Positions 17,736 to 25,529 of a stretch of DNA of 61,535 bases are shown in pieces (position 1 is the stretch's first letter; each line of letters starts with the position of its first letter). The notes below the pieces were generated by a model. That model did no database searches. It saw only the letters and a list, made by a program, of their open reading frames with translations, and had not been told where the DNA came from. The stretch is from contig CALUPY010000013.1 in the NCBI GenBank assembly GCA_944322755.1, positions 1 to 61,535 of the forward strand, read 5' to 3'. A program made the translations under genes and the position numbers. This DNA comes from Candidatus Gastranaerophilales bacterium (GTDB lineage Bacteria > Cyanobacteriota > Vampirovibrionia > Gastranaerophilales > Gastranaerophilaceae).

Positions 17736-18745
17736 TTTTCTTTCACCATAACTTTCGGAACAACAGACATTCCGGGTTCTATGCTGTACTGCGGATCAAG
17801 TTTCTCAGTGAATACAATTTTTACAGGTACTCTCTGAACAACTTTTACGTAACTGCCGACTGCATTCTCTGGAGGGAACATACTTGTTCTTGCTCCTGTG
17901 CTTGCCTGTATGGAATCAACTTTTGCTTTGAGGCGTAAATGCGGGTATGCATCCACTTTTACGAAAACTTTCTGACCCACTCTTATGTGATTCAGCTGGG
18001 TTTCTTTAAAGTTTGCGACTACCCATCTTTTGTCCGGCACAATTGAAAACATTGGTGTTCCGGCATGAGTATATGCACCTGCTTCTGCAGTACGATTCGT
18101 TATTTTTCCGTCTTCCGGTGCGTATATTTTTGTGTAAGAAAGTTCAAGTTTTGCTTGATTCATTGCTGCTTCGAGCTTTTTTAACTCAGCATCCGCAACC
18201 ATATTTTTCTTTGATGAAAACACTCTCTGGCGTGCGGTTTCAAGGTTTGCCGAAGTGGTTTCGTATTTTGATTTTGCCCGGTCAAGCTCCTGTTTTGAGA
18301 CAGCTCCTTTTGCGTACAGATTTTCATATCTTTTTAAATCTGCTTCCGCCAGATTTTTGTCTATATCTGCGGCAGCACGGTCTGCTACTGCAGATTTCTG
18401 GCTGTTTAATGACATTTCATAGGCTGCTTTTGCCTGTTCATAACGGACTTTGTAATCCCGGTCATCTAATACGAGCAGAAGGTCTCCTTTTTTGACATGC
18501 ATGTTGTCGTCTATATACAATTTTTCTATTATACCGCTGACTTTTGGACTGATTTGAATGACATGTCCTTCAACAAAAGCGTCATCCGTAGTCTCAAACG
18601 ATGTAAAATATAGCCAGGCAAGAATAGATAGAACAAAAATTGCAATAACTGAAAAAATGAATCTTTTCTTTTTTGTTAAGTTTGCTATTTTATCTTTTTT
18701 GCTTTCTGTTTTTTGTATATTTTCCTGTGAACTGTCTTCTGTCAT
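17732..18745 (-). CDS. emrA: HlyD/EmrA-family membrane fusion protein
   Basis: I start at ATG 18745 (MTEDSSQEN), which has AAAGGAAGAG upstream; the frame is open eight codons further to TTG 18769. The 337-residue product has a Lys-rich cytoplasmic tail, one membrane helix (FIFSVIAIFVLSILAWLYF), then the biotinyl/lipoyl-like half FVEGHVIQISPKVSGII, a long alpha-helical hairpin (~95-200) and the matching lipoyl half KIYAPEDGKITNRTAEAG. This is the standard EmrA layout that links the inner-membrane pump to TolC. It lies 14 bases after marR and overlaps emrB by 4 bases. Confidence 0.93.
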   Translation of the reverse strand: MTEDSSQENIQKTESKKDKIANLTKKKRFIFSVIAIFVLSILAWLYFTSFETTDDAFVEGHVIQISPKVSGIIEKLYIDDNMHVKKGDLLLVLDDRDYKVRYEQAKAAYEMSLNSQKSAVADRAAADIDKNLAEADLKRYENLYAKGAVSKQELDRAKSKYETTSANLETARQRVFSSKKNMVADAELKKLEAAMNQAKLELSYTKIYAPEDGKITNRTAEAGAYTHAGTPMFSIVPDKRWVVANFKETQLNHIRVGQKVFVKVDAYPHLRLKAKVDSIQASTGARTSMFPPENAVGSYVKVVQRVPVKIVFTEKLDPQYSIEPGMSVVPKVMVKEK

Positions 18746-18759
18746 TGCTTCTCTTCCTT

Positions 18760-19218
18760 TTATTGCCAAATATTTATTCCGTAGTGGGTTCTCATATTGT
18801 TTCTGATTTTTTCCAATAGTTTGTACAAATCTTTTATATCATTATCGGAAAATCCGTCTACCATATTTTTGTAAAAGTCTTCACGCAGCGGCTCCAGCAA
18901 TTTTGCTGTTTCTTTTCCTGATTCTGTTATAAAAAGTTTAATGATTCTTTTGTTTTCATTATCTTTTTTTCTTGTTATATACCCTTTTTTTTCAAGGATA
19001 TCGACCATTCTTGTTATATTTGGTCTGTCTTTTCTCAAAAGTTTTGCGACCTGAGACTGGTATAATCCGTCTTTGTAATACAGAAGAAAAATTATACCGA
19101 ACTGCTCTGAGGTTATATCCAGCTTGACAGTCTTTTTAAATAAATTATGTCCTGCCAGCTGACAATAGGTGGATGTCAATTGGAGCATGTCCATTATATT
19201 AAATTTATCAATCGTCAT
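18760..19218 (-). CDS. MarR-family transcriptional regulator of the efflux operon
   Basis: The 152-residue protein has the MarR winged helix-turn-helix: LDITSEQFGIIFLLYYKDG, then LYQSQVAKLLRKDRPNITRM as the recognition helix and KKGYITRKKDNENKRIIK as the wing. MarR proteins are dimeric repressors that release DNA on binding small phenolic or drug ligands. It is the first gene of marR-emrA-emrB and is divergent from the tolC-like gene; a perfect inverted repeat in the 75-base gap (19249-19266) is the likely operator for both directions. Confidence 0.92.
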   Translation of the reverse strand: MTIDKFNIMDMLQLTSTYCQLAGHNLFKKTVKLDITSEQFGIIFLLYYKDGLYQSQVAKLLRKDRPNITRMVDILEKKGYITRKKDNENKRIIKLFITESGKETAKLLEPLREDFYKNMVDGFSDNDIKDLYKLLEKIRNNMRTHYGINIWQ

Positions 19219-19248
19219 TTATCCTATCCCAAATCTTTATCTTAACAA

Positions 19249-19266
19249 TTGTTATTACAATAACAA
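19249..19266. promoter_or_regulatory. MarR-type operator, perfect 8-base inverted repeat
   Basis: TTGTTATT-AC-AATAACAA is a perfect 18-base palindrome apart from the central two bases, midway between divergent marR (start 19218) and the tolC-like gene (start 19294). MarR operators are typically 16-20 base palindromes with TTG...CAA ends. Read on the minus strand its outer TTGTTA sits 16 bases from TAAGAT, so it would cover the -35 of the marR promoter. Confidence 0.75.
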
Positions 19267-19293
19267 ATCAAAAAAAATATACAAGGACTAAAA

Positions 19294-20664
19294 ATGGAAA
19301 AAAGAGTATTAGCCATAGTGTTTATCATTGTTTTTTGTTTAACAGGGGCATCTGTAAATTCTGCACAAATTGAAACAAACTGTGTCAAAAACAGTTTGTT
19401 TTACACTATAAATTTTGAATGGTGGAAAAAATTTAATGATGCCTACCTTTGTGAATATATCTGCAGAACCATTCACAATAATCATTCTCTGAAATCAGCT
19501 TCTCTAAAAACAAAAGAAGCTTCACAATCAGTTAGAAAACAAATGGCAAACGAATTTCCGTCGTTTATTCTGCTCGGAAATTATGCAAGAATAAAAACAC
19601 CCAGAGCGGATTTAAACGGGGTAGATTTTGATTCGACCGGAACTGACGCTTTTGCTCTCCCTCTTTTTATGAGTTATGAGGCTGATATTTTTTTGAAAAA
19701 TCACGACAAGACAAAAGCTGAAAAGAAAAAAGCCATGGCTGCTGAATATGAAGAAAAGGCAAAATATCTCGCGCTGACCGCAGATATGGCCGTAACTTAT
19801 TTTAATATAGTCAAACTGGACAAAATGATTGATACAGAAAAAAAGATTGCTGCTGCAAGAAAAGTGATATTTGAACTGACAAGAGAACGAAACAGAGAAG
19901 GGCTTGCCTCTACATATGACGTTACGGATACAGACAAACTTCATACAGCTGCAATGATTTCCGTAAATGACTTGGAAAAACAGCGTTCTGTCCTGCTGCA
20001 TAAACTTGCCGTGTATATTGGCGAAAGTCCTGAAAATGCTCAGCGTTTAAAACGAATCGATTATGACAGTATTTCATACAAAGGAGCTGTACCTTCTTGT
20101 ATTTCATCTGATATTGTTATTTACCGTCCAGATATTATGAAAGCAGAGGCTGAGCTGCAAAAAGCTAAAATAGATATAAGAGTAGCAAGAAAAGATTTTT
20201 TGCCTACAGTGCCGGTAGTAGGAGCTGTAGGGTATACAGCACTGGAGCTCGGACGCTTGTTCAACTGGGAAAGTACTCTGGGATTGATTAGCGCCGGTTT
20301 TATGCAGAATCTTTTTTCCGGCGGCAGAAAAATTGCTAATCTCAAAATGAAAAAGCTTCAATACGAACAGCTTTTTGAAAACTATAAACAGGCTGATTTG
20401 CAGGCGATTCAGGAAATTAATGACTCTCTTTGCATGATAAAATACGATACGAAAAAAGACGAAGAAAACAAGAGAAAGTATGAACTGGAAGAAAAAAATT
20501 TTAATCTGATAAATGAACGTTATAAAGAGGGGATTACATCATACCTTCAAATGACCCAATACCGCGAAAATCTGCTCTCTCTGGAAAGGGACAAAACAGA
20601 AAGCAGGATACAGAAGTTTGTGGATTATATCAGTTTGTATAAAGCTGTTGGCGGAAAACTATAG
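19294..20664 (+). CDS. TolC-like outer-membrane efflux protein
   Basis: The 456-residue protein has a signal peptide (RVLAIVFIIVFCLTG, cut near VNSAQ) and the two-repeat TolC/NodT layout: helix-rich halves with YTIN-F-EWWKKFNDAYL near the start, SLKSASLKTKEASQSVRKQM as helix 1, and RPDIMKAEAELQKAKIDIR as the conserved RPDI-x-AE motif (~290) of the second repeat. FSGGRK marks the second turn. It provides the outer-membrane channel for the divergent EmrAB pump and is probably controlled by the same MarR operator. AAGGA precedes the ATG. Confidence 0.92.
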   Translation: MEKRVLAIVFIIVFCLTGASVNSAQIETNCVKNSLFYTINFEWWKKFNDAYLCEYICRTIHNNHSLKSASLKTKEASQSVRKQMANEFPSFILLGNYARIKTPRADLNGVDFDSTGTDAFALPLFMSYEADIFLKNHDKTKAEKKKAMAAEYEEKAKYLALTADMAVTYFNIVKLDKMIDTEKKIAAARKVIFELTRERNREGLASTYDVTDTDKLHTAAMISVNDLEKQRSVLLHKLAVYIGESPENAQRLKRIDYDSISYKGAVPSCISSDIVIYRPDIMKAEAELQKAKIDIRVARKDFLPTVPVVGAVGYTALELGRLFNWESTLGLISAGFMQNLFSGGRKIANLKMKKLQYEQLFENYKQADLQAIQEINDSLCMIKYDTKKDEENKRKYELEEKNFNLINERYKEGITSYLQMTQYRENLLSLERDKTESRIQKFVDYISLYKAVGGKL

Positions 20665-20730
20665 AATTTCAAGGATTTTCTCGTTTTGGAAAATTTTTTG
20701 CATGTGAATTGAATCTGTTTTACGAATTTT

Positions 20731-22692
20731 GTGTTTAAAAAGACCTTGGATAAAAAAACACAGAGCTGTCGTATTTCACGAATGTTATTTCGGCATCTGA
20801 GGGGGGAGACTATTTTTTACAAAAATTTACCTAAAGTAAATGAAATATGTGCCGATATAGAATTTATGAGTGATTTTTTAGGTAAGTTAAAAGCAGGAAT
20901 AGAAAAATTGACAGTGCCGCCTGACACTGCGGATACTGCTTTGAAAAATGATACAATCCCAAAGGACAGTATGTTTTTAAAAGAGGAGATTGAGTTTCAA
21001 AATGCAGATACCCTTGTCAGGGAAAAGACAACAGAAGAGTTGATACAAGAAGATATTATACGCCAGTTTTCGCAAAAGAAACCGGAAATCCCTGATAATC
21101 CAAAACTGACAGAAATAAAAAGCAGAATTTTCCTTGATACCGGAAGAAATTTTGATGAATCTGAGCTTACAGGCTTTTTGGAGCTTAACCAACAGCAGAC
21201 AGAAATTGCCAAAAAACTCATAAAAGAAGATGAGCACAAGCTTTTTAGCGGAGATGATATAGCTGTTATTGCGGCTAATGTCAGGGAGGAAAACTTTGAT
21301 AAAGTAAAAAAACTTATGAAAATGGAAGAAAGCTTATTCGTTTTTGAGGCATTAGACATTGCCCAAATATCCTCGCTTACTGAAGAACAAATAGAAAAAA
21401 TCAAAAGACTTTCTTTTTTAGGTGAAAGGCAGAGCGGGTTTAGCGGAAGTGAACTCTTTCTTCTGGCGCAGATTCCGGATGATGTGCTGAATAAATATTT
21501 TGAAAGAGATCCTGATTTTGCTGTTGAAAAGCTTACTGGAACGTGTATTGCGCTGGAATCTTATAATGACGGCAGTAAAAGAATATTTGAGGTGTATGAT
21601 ACAGAACAGAAGAGTCTGGTAGAAACACGTACAGAGGAATACAACGATAATATCAGAACAGAAACAATTGAAAACAAAAAAAATAATATAAAACAGGTTA
21701 TTAAAACTGAATCGGATACGGAGACAATTCTTGAGGAAAAAATATACAGGTATGACAGGAATGGCAATCTTGTTTCAACAGTGACCCTGAACAATAGTGA
21801 TGGAATACTCGAGCAGAATGTCTCAAAAACGGATAAAACAGGGCGTCAGATACCTGTTCAGTGGGCGTCTAAAGATAAGGATACCGGCAATATGGTCATA
21901 CAAAAAAACTTTACATCATATGACGGTACGAAAACAGAGTATTATTATGAAGAGACTCCTGACGGTGTAAAAATAAGTGATTACCGTATTACAGACAAAG
22001 ACGGGAATATATTGCTGGATGAGCATACCACATTTCAGCCGGTAAAAGGTGCTGACAACAAATTTCTTTCCTCTGAAAACGGCAGAGTCTTTGAGATAAC
22101 TCATACTCCTGAAAAAATACAGGTAACAGACAGGTCAACCGGTGAAAAAGTTGAACTTGAAACGGATAAAATTGCTCCCGGCAGACCTGAAAATGTAATG
22201 CAGGTTCTAAAAGAACTGCCCGGAAGTTATCTTATGCAGATTGCGAAGAATCCTATCACTATTGAAAGTTCGGATTTTGACCCGGGACTTTGGGGTAATT
22301 ACAGCAAAATTCTTTATCTCGGTGTACCGAGCTGGTTTTCCGGCGAAGATGAACAGTTTTCCGTATTTATGCATGAAATGGGACACTATATTGATACGGA
22401 AAAAGAGAGTGAAAAATACGGAATAATATCGCAGAATAAGGAATTAAAAGAAATTTATAATCAGGAACTGGCAAATTTCAAAAAAAATTCAACAGTACGC
22501 CAGCAGGAATTTGTTGACTATTTTATTGGTGGAATTCCTAAAAACGCAAGGGCTGAAACAATGGCTGAATCTACAATGATACTCTCTACACCGTATTCTT
22601 CACGCCGTTCTTTGTACCTGCAGCAGCATTTTCCCAGAACAATAGCGAAAATAGCTGAGCTGACTAAATCGGTTTTATCTGAGAATCAGTGA
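20731..22692 (+). CDS. Large putative zinc metalloprotease (HEMGH), possible secreted effector
   Basis: The C-terminal ~110 residues carry FMHEMGHYID (His ~548), a zincin HExxH site, and ARAETMAES about 60 residues later, where the third ligand or Glu of an anthrax-lethal-factor-like peptidase would sit. Upstream are an acidic helical region (~20-250) and a beta-rich region (~265-480) with YDRNGNLV and YRITDKDGNILLD, resembling YD/RHS-type strands. No signal peptide is present. The start is unclear: GTG 20731 opens the frame (653 residues), ATG 20782 has no ribosome site, GGGGGGAG (20801-20808) points to an ATT at 20811-20813, and ATG 20866 would be leaderless from a sigma-28 promoter at 20832-20858. 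It overlaps the convergent ldcA by 29 bases. Confidence 0.7.
   Translation: MFKKTLDKKTQSCRISRMLFRHLRGETIFYKNLPKVNEICADIEFMSDFLGKLKAGIEKLTVPPDTADTALKNDTIPKDSMFLKEEIEFQNADTLVREKTTEELIQEDIIRQFSQKKPEIPDNPKLTEIKSRIFLDTGRNFDESELTGFLELNQQQTEIAKKLIKEDEHKLFSGDDIAVIAANVREENFDKVKKLMKMEESLFVFEALDIAQISSLTEEQIEKIKRLSFLGERQSGFSGSELFLLAQIPDDVLNKYFERDPDFAVEKLTGTCIALESYNDGSKRIFEVYDTEQKSLVETRTEEYNDNIRTETIENKKNNIKQVIKTESDTETILEEKIYRYDRNGNLVSTVTLNNSDGILEQNVSKTDKTGRQIPVQWASKDKDTGNMVIQKNFTSYDGTKTEYYYEETPDGVKISDYRITDKDGNILLDEHTTFQPVKGADNKFLSSENGRVFEITHTPEKIQVTDRSTGEKVELETDKIAPGRPENVMQVLKELPGSYLMQIAKNPITIESSDFDPGLWGNYSKILYLGVPSWFSGEDEQFSVFMHEMGHYIDTEKESEKYGIISQNKELKEIYNQELANFKKNSTVRQQEFVDYFIGGIPKNARAETMAESTMILSTPYSSRRSLYLQQHFPRTIAKIAELTKSVLSENQ
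20832..20858 (+). promoter_or_regulatory. Consensus sigma-28 (FliA/SigD) promoter within the 5' end of the metalloprotease frame
   Basis: TAAA (20832-20835), 15 bases, GCCGATAT (20851-20858): every base of the SigD consensus TAAA-N15-GCCGATAT is present. The predicted transcript start (~20866) coincides with an in-frame ATG at 20866-20868 (MSDFLGKLKAG), so a leaderless, motility-class transcript is possible. The DNA here would also be coding if the upstream start were used, so chance cannot be excluded. Confidence 0.55.
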
Positions 22693-23542
22693 TAGTAACT
22701 GGCAGGCCTATCGGCAATGTGAGTTTCTCCTTTTCATGCCCTGTTTTTAAACCAAAAAACACGGGGATATTAAGAGAGAGTGCTAAATTTTTTATGTATT
22801 TACAGAAAAGTCTTTCGTCGTCAAGTCCGTTAAAATCCCCTATTACGAGTGCTTTTATATTGCGTCTGAACTTTTCAATATTTGAAAGCTGTGTAAACAT
22901 TCTGTCAATTTTGTAGACCGGTTCATTTATGTCTTCCGCAAAAAATACAAAGTCTTCATCAGGAAGAAAATCCAAACCGCACAGTGATACTATAGTTGCC
23001 AGATTTCCGCCCCAGAGTATTCCCTGCGCATAATTACCGTTGAAAGATTTTTTTATATCTGCGTGTGAAAAACCGTTTTGAAGAGTTTTAAAAAAATTCT
23101 GTTCTGTAACAGGATTTAAATCAGCACCGAAATCAGAACACACCATTGGTGCGTGAAATGTCATTAGACCCGTGTTTTTCCATATCATAAGAAGCAAAGC
23201 TGTTATATCAGAGAATCCGGCAAAAATTTTGGGGTTATTTTTTATCACATTCCAGTCAATATCCTTTAACAGTCTCAAACTCCCGTATCCGCCCCTGAGT
23301 GCAATCACTGCATCAACAGATGTGTCTGAAAAAGCATCGTGGAGAAAGGATAATCGTTCTTTGTCGCTTCCGCCAAGGTAATCAACATTTCTGTCAGGCG
23401 CAAATATTTTTACCTGGAAACCTTTGTCTTCAAAATATTTTTTTGCGGTTAATATTGAATCACTGTGGTCAATAGAGCCGGCAAGCGAAACAAAAGCCAC
23501 TGTGGATGAGGGTTTTAGTTTTTCTGGTTTAATAAAATTCAT
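22664..23542 (-). CDS. ldcA: LD-carboxypeptidase / MccF-like peptidase (family S66)
   Basis: The 292-residue protein fits family S66, which removes the terminal D-Ala from murein tetrapeptides (LdcA) or cleaves microcin C (MccF). The Ser nucleophile lies in AGFSDITALL (~110), the catalytic Glu in INEPVYKIDRM (~212), and the His in KTGHEKEKLTLPIG (~270). RGGYGSLRLL (~82) is also a family hallmark. It lacks a signal peptide, consistent with cytoplasmic murein recycling. Its 3' end overlaps the convergent metalloprotease gene by 29 bases, and it is divergent from dnaX. Confidence 0.92.
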   Translation of the reverse strand: MNFIKPEKLKPSSTVAFVSLAGSIDHSDSILTAKKYFEDKGFQVKIFAPDRNVDYLGGSDKERLSFLHDAFSDTSVDAVIALRGGYGSLRLLKDIDWNVIKNNPKIFAGFSDITALLLMIWKNTGLMTFHAPMVCSDFGADLNPVTEQNFFKTLQNGFSHADIKKSFNGNYAQGILWGGNLATIVSLCGLDFLPDEDFVFFAEDINEPVYKIDRMFTQLSNIEKFRRNIKALVIGDFNGLDDERLFCKYIKNLALSLNIPVFFGLKTGHEKEKLTLPIGLPVTITDSQIKPI

Positions 23543-23565
23543 AATTTCTTAATATCAGCGTTATT

Positions 23566-23595
23566 TTGAAAAAATTTACATTATAATTATATTAT
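23566..23595 (+). promoter_or_regulatory. Probable sigma-70 promoter of dnaX
   Basis: TTGAAA (23566-23571) and TATTAT (23590-23595) with 18-base spacing; the TTG start of dnaX is 35 bases further, with GGAG at 23619-23622. Confidence 0.5.
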
Positions 23596-23629
23596 ACATT
23601 AATACCCGCATAAGAGTTGGAGTAAAATT

Positions 23630-25483
23630 TTGACAGAAAGATATTTGCCTTTATACAGAAAATACAGACCACAGACCTTTCTTGACCTAATCGGGCAGGA
23701 AAATATTGTGAAAGCATTCAGCAATGCAATAAAACTCGGGAAAATTTCGCATGCATATCTGCTTTGCGGACCGAGAGGAACCGGTAAAACATCATCTGCA
23801 AGAATTCTTGCTAAATCATTAAACTGTGCGGAAGGCCCTACTCTCACTCCTTGCGGAAAGTGTCCGAGCTGTCAGGATATTTTGAACTCAAATCCTATTG
23901 ATGTTATTGAAATAGACGCGGCAAGCAACAGAAAAGTCGAGGATGCAAGAAATATTCTGGAAAAAATCCAGTTTGTACCTGTGCATGGCAGATACAAAAT
24001 CTACATCATAGACGAAGTTCATATGCTTACTCCCGAGGCGTTTAATACACTTTTGAAAACTCTTGAGGAACCGCCCGAGAACGTAATTTTTATTCTTGCA
24101 ACAACAGAACCGCATAAAGTTCTTGATACGATTATTTCGCGCTGTCAGCGTTTTGATTTCAGACGTATAACAAATGATGACATTGTAAAACGTATGAAAT
24201 ATATTGCAGAGCAGGAAAAAATAAATATCTCTGACGATGCACTGGCTGCTATTGCGAGAAGTTCTGCAGGCGGTATGAGAGACTCGCTAGCACTCTTGGA
24301 CCAGATTAGTGTTTCTGATACAGAAAAACAAATTACTCCCGAGGATGTAAATGAGCTTTTGGGCAGATTGTCGTATGATGTGCTTTTGGAGTTGAGCAGT
24401 TGTATTTTAAATGCAGATACACAAAATGCCATCCTAATTCTTGATAAGATTTACAATAAAGGCAATGAGCCGCTTCAGATAGTATCTAACCTTATTCAGT
24501 TTTACAGAAATATGCTTGTTGTAAAAAACTGTTCGGATAGGAATATAGCAATTGAGCTGACGCAGCTTAGTGAACAAAATATCCTAAAACTCAGAGAACA
24601 GTCTGAAAACGCGGAAATTGAACAGCTTTTGTATATAATCGAAAGACTGTCTTTCTATTCAAAAGAAATAAAAGATACTACAAACAGGTATCTTTGGCTA
24701 GAACTGTGCGTAATAGAGCTTTCTTCTAATGTTAAATACTCATCTTATGCACAGCTGCTGGAGAGAATAGAAAAACTTGAGGCAGGCGGTGTTTCCGGCG
24801 CAGTTCAACCTTCTTCCTCACCTCCGAGATACAATCCGCCGGTACCAAAAATCAGGGTTGAAGCGCTCAAAGTAGAACAACAGCCTCAGGCTCCTGTTGT
24901 TCAACATATAAAACAAGCTGAGTCTGAACCCGTGAAAGAGGTTAATGAATCTCAACCTGATACAAAACCTGTACAATCTGAACCTGTTCATGAGGAACCG
25001 GCACCTGCTGTGCAGGCTTCTGCTCCGTCCGGGGATATGTTTTCTAACTGGCAGGGCGTATTGCAGAACATAGAGAGTGTTCCGTCACGAATGTTCTTTT
25101 ATAATTTGTCAAAACCGGTCTCTGTTACTCCTGAGGAAATGACTATTGTATTTGGCAAGGAAATTTTTGTCAGACAGGCAAAAGAAGATTCGAAACATTT
25201 ACCACTGAAAAAAGCAGCACTGGCATTTTTCGGTGTTCCTGATATAAAAATTACTATTCGCTTAGGCTCGCATGAGGAGCTGGAAACAGCAAAACCTGTA
25301 ATAAATTTTGAAAAAAAGAGTGAGCCGGAGCCCGCACCTGCTCCGGATAGCAGAGAAGAAGAAAACGCGCAATACCTTGAAGCTGCAATGAAGCCTAAAG
25401 AAGAAAAAAAAATAACAGCAGCTGATTATTCTGACCAGGCAAAAATGATACTGGATGTTTTTAACGGTAAAATTATTGAATAA
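23630..25483 (+). CDS. dnaX: DNA polymerase III subunits gamma/tau
   Basis: DnaX is the ATPase of the sliding-clamp loader and bridges the replicase halves. The 617-residue product starts at TTG 23630 (MTERYLPLYRKYRPQ). Visible are the Walker A loop CGPRGTGKTSSARILA (~44-59), the four-Cys zinc module CAEGPTLTPCGKCPSC (~64-79), Walker B YIIDEVHML, sensor 1 LATTEPHK and the SRC arginine finger. The C-terminal third is Pro/Glu/Gln-rich (PAPAVQASAPSG) and ends with a short tau-like domain. No internal slippery site with a following stem is seen; an A9 run near 25404-25412 is too close to the stop to give a separate gamma form. Confidence 0.95.
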   Translation: MTERYLPLYRKYRPQTFLDLIGQENIVKAFSNAIKLGKISHAYLLCGPRGTGKTSSARILAKSLNCAEGPTLTPCGKCPSCQDILNSNPIDVIEIDAASNRKVEDARNILEKIQFVPVHGRYKIYIIDEVHMLTPEAFNTLLKTLEEPPENVIFILATTEPHKVLDTIISRCQRFDFRRITNDDIVKRMKYIAEQEKINISDDALAAIARSSAGGMRDSLALLDQISVSDTEKQITPEDVNELLGRLSYDVLLELSSCILNADTQNAILILDKIYNKGNEPLQIVSNLIQFYRNMLVVKNCSDRNIAIELTQLSEQNILKLREQSENAEIEQLLYIIERLSFYSKEIKDTTNRYLWLELCVIELSSNVKYSSYAQLLERIEKLEAGGVSGAVQPSSSPPRYNPPVPKIRVEALKVEQQPQAPVVQHIKQAESEPVKEVNESQPDTKPVQSEPVHEEPAPAVQASAPSGDMFSNWQGVLQNIESVPSRMFFYNLSKPVSVTPEEMTIVFGKEIFVRQAKEDSKHLPLKKAALAFFGVPDIKITIRLGSHEELETAKPVINFEKKSEPEPAPAPDSREEENAQYLEAAMKPKEEKKITAADYSDQAKMILDVFNGKIIE

Positions 25484-25484
25484 A

Positions 25485-25510
25485 AAAACGGCATTTCTGC
25501 CGTTTTGTGT
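25485..25510. terminator. Bidirectional terminator between dnaX and fliD
   Basis: AAAACGGCA (25485-25493), loop TTTC, TGCCGTTTT (25498-25506), flanked by A and T tracts, placed between convergent genes. Confidence 0.82.
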
Positions 25511-25529
25511 TTGTTAATATTTTCTGTTT

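Noticed and set aside
20811-20813. ATT as start codon of the metalloprotease
   Set aside because: GGGGGGAG is at ideal distance, but ATT starts are very rare outside infC. Kept only as one of several options in the gene entry.
25404-25412. A9 run in dnaX as a programmed frameshift or slippage site for a gamma subunit
   Set aside because: It lies within the last 25 codons, and no stimulatory stem or useful out-of-frame stop position is seen.
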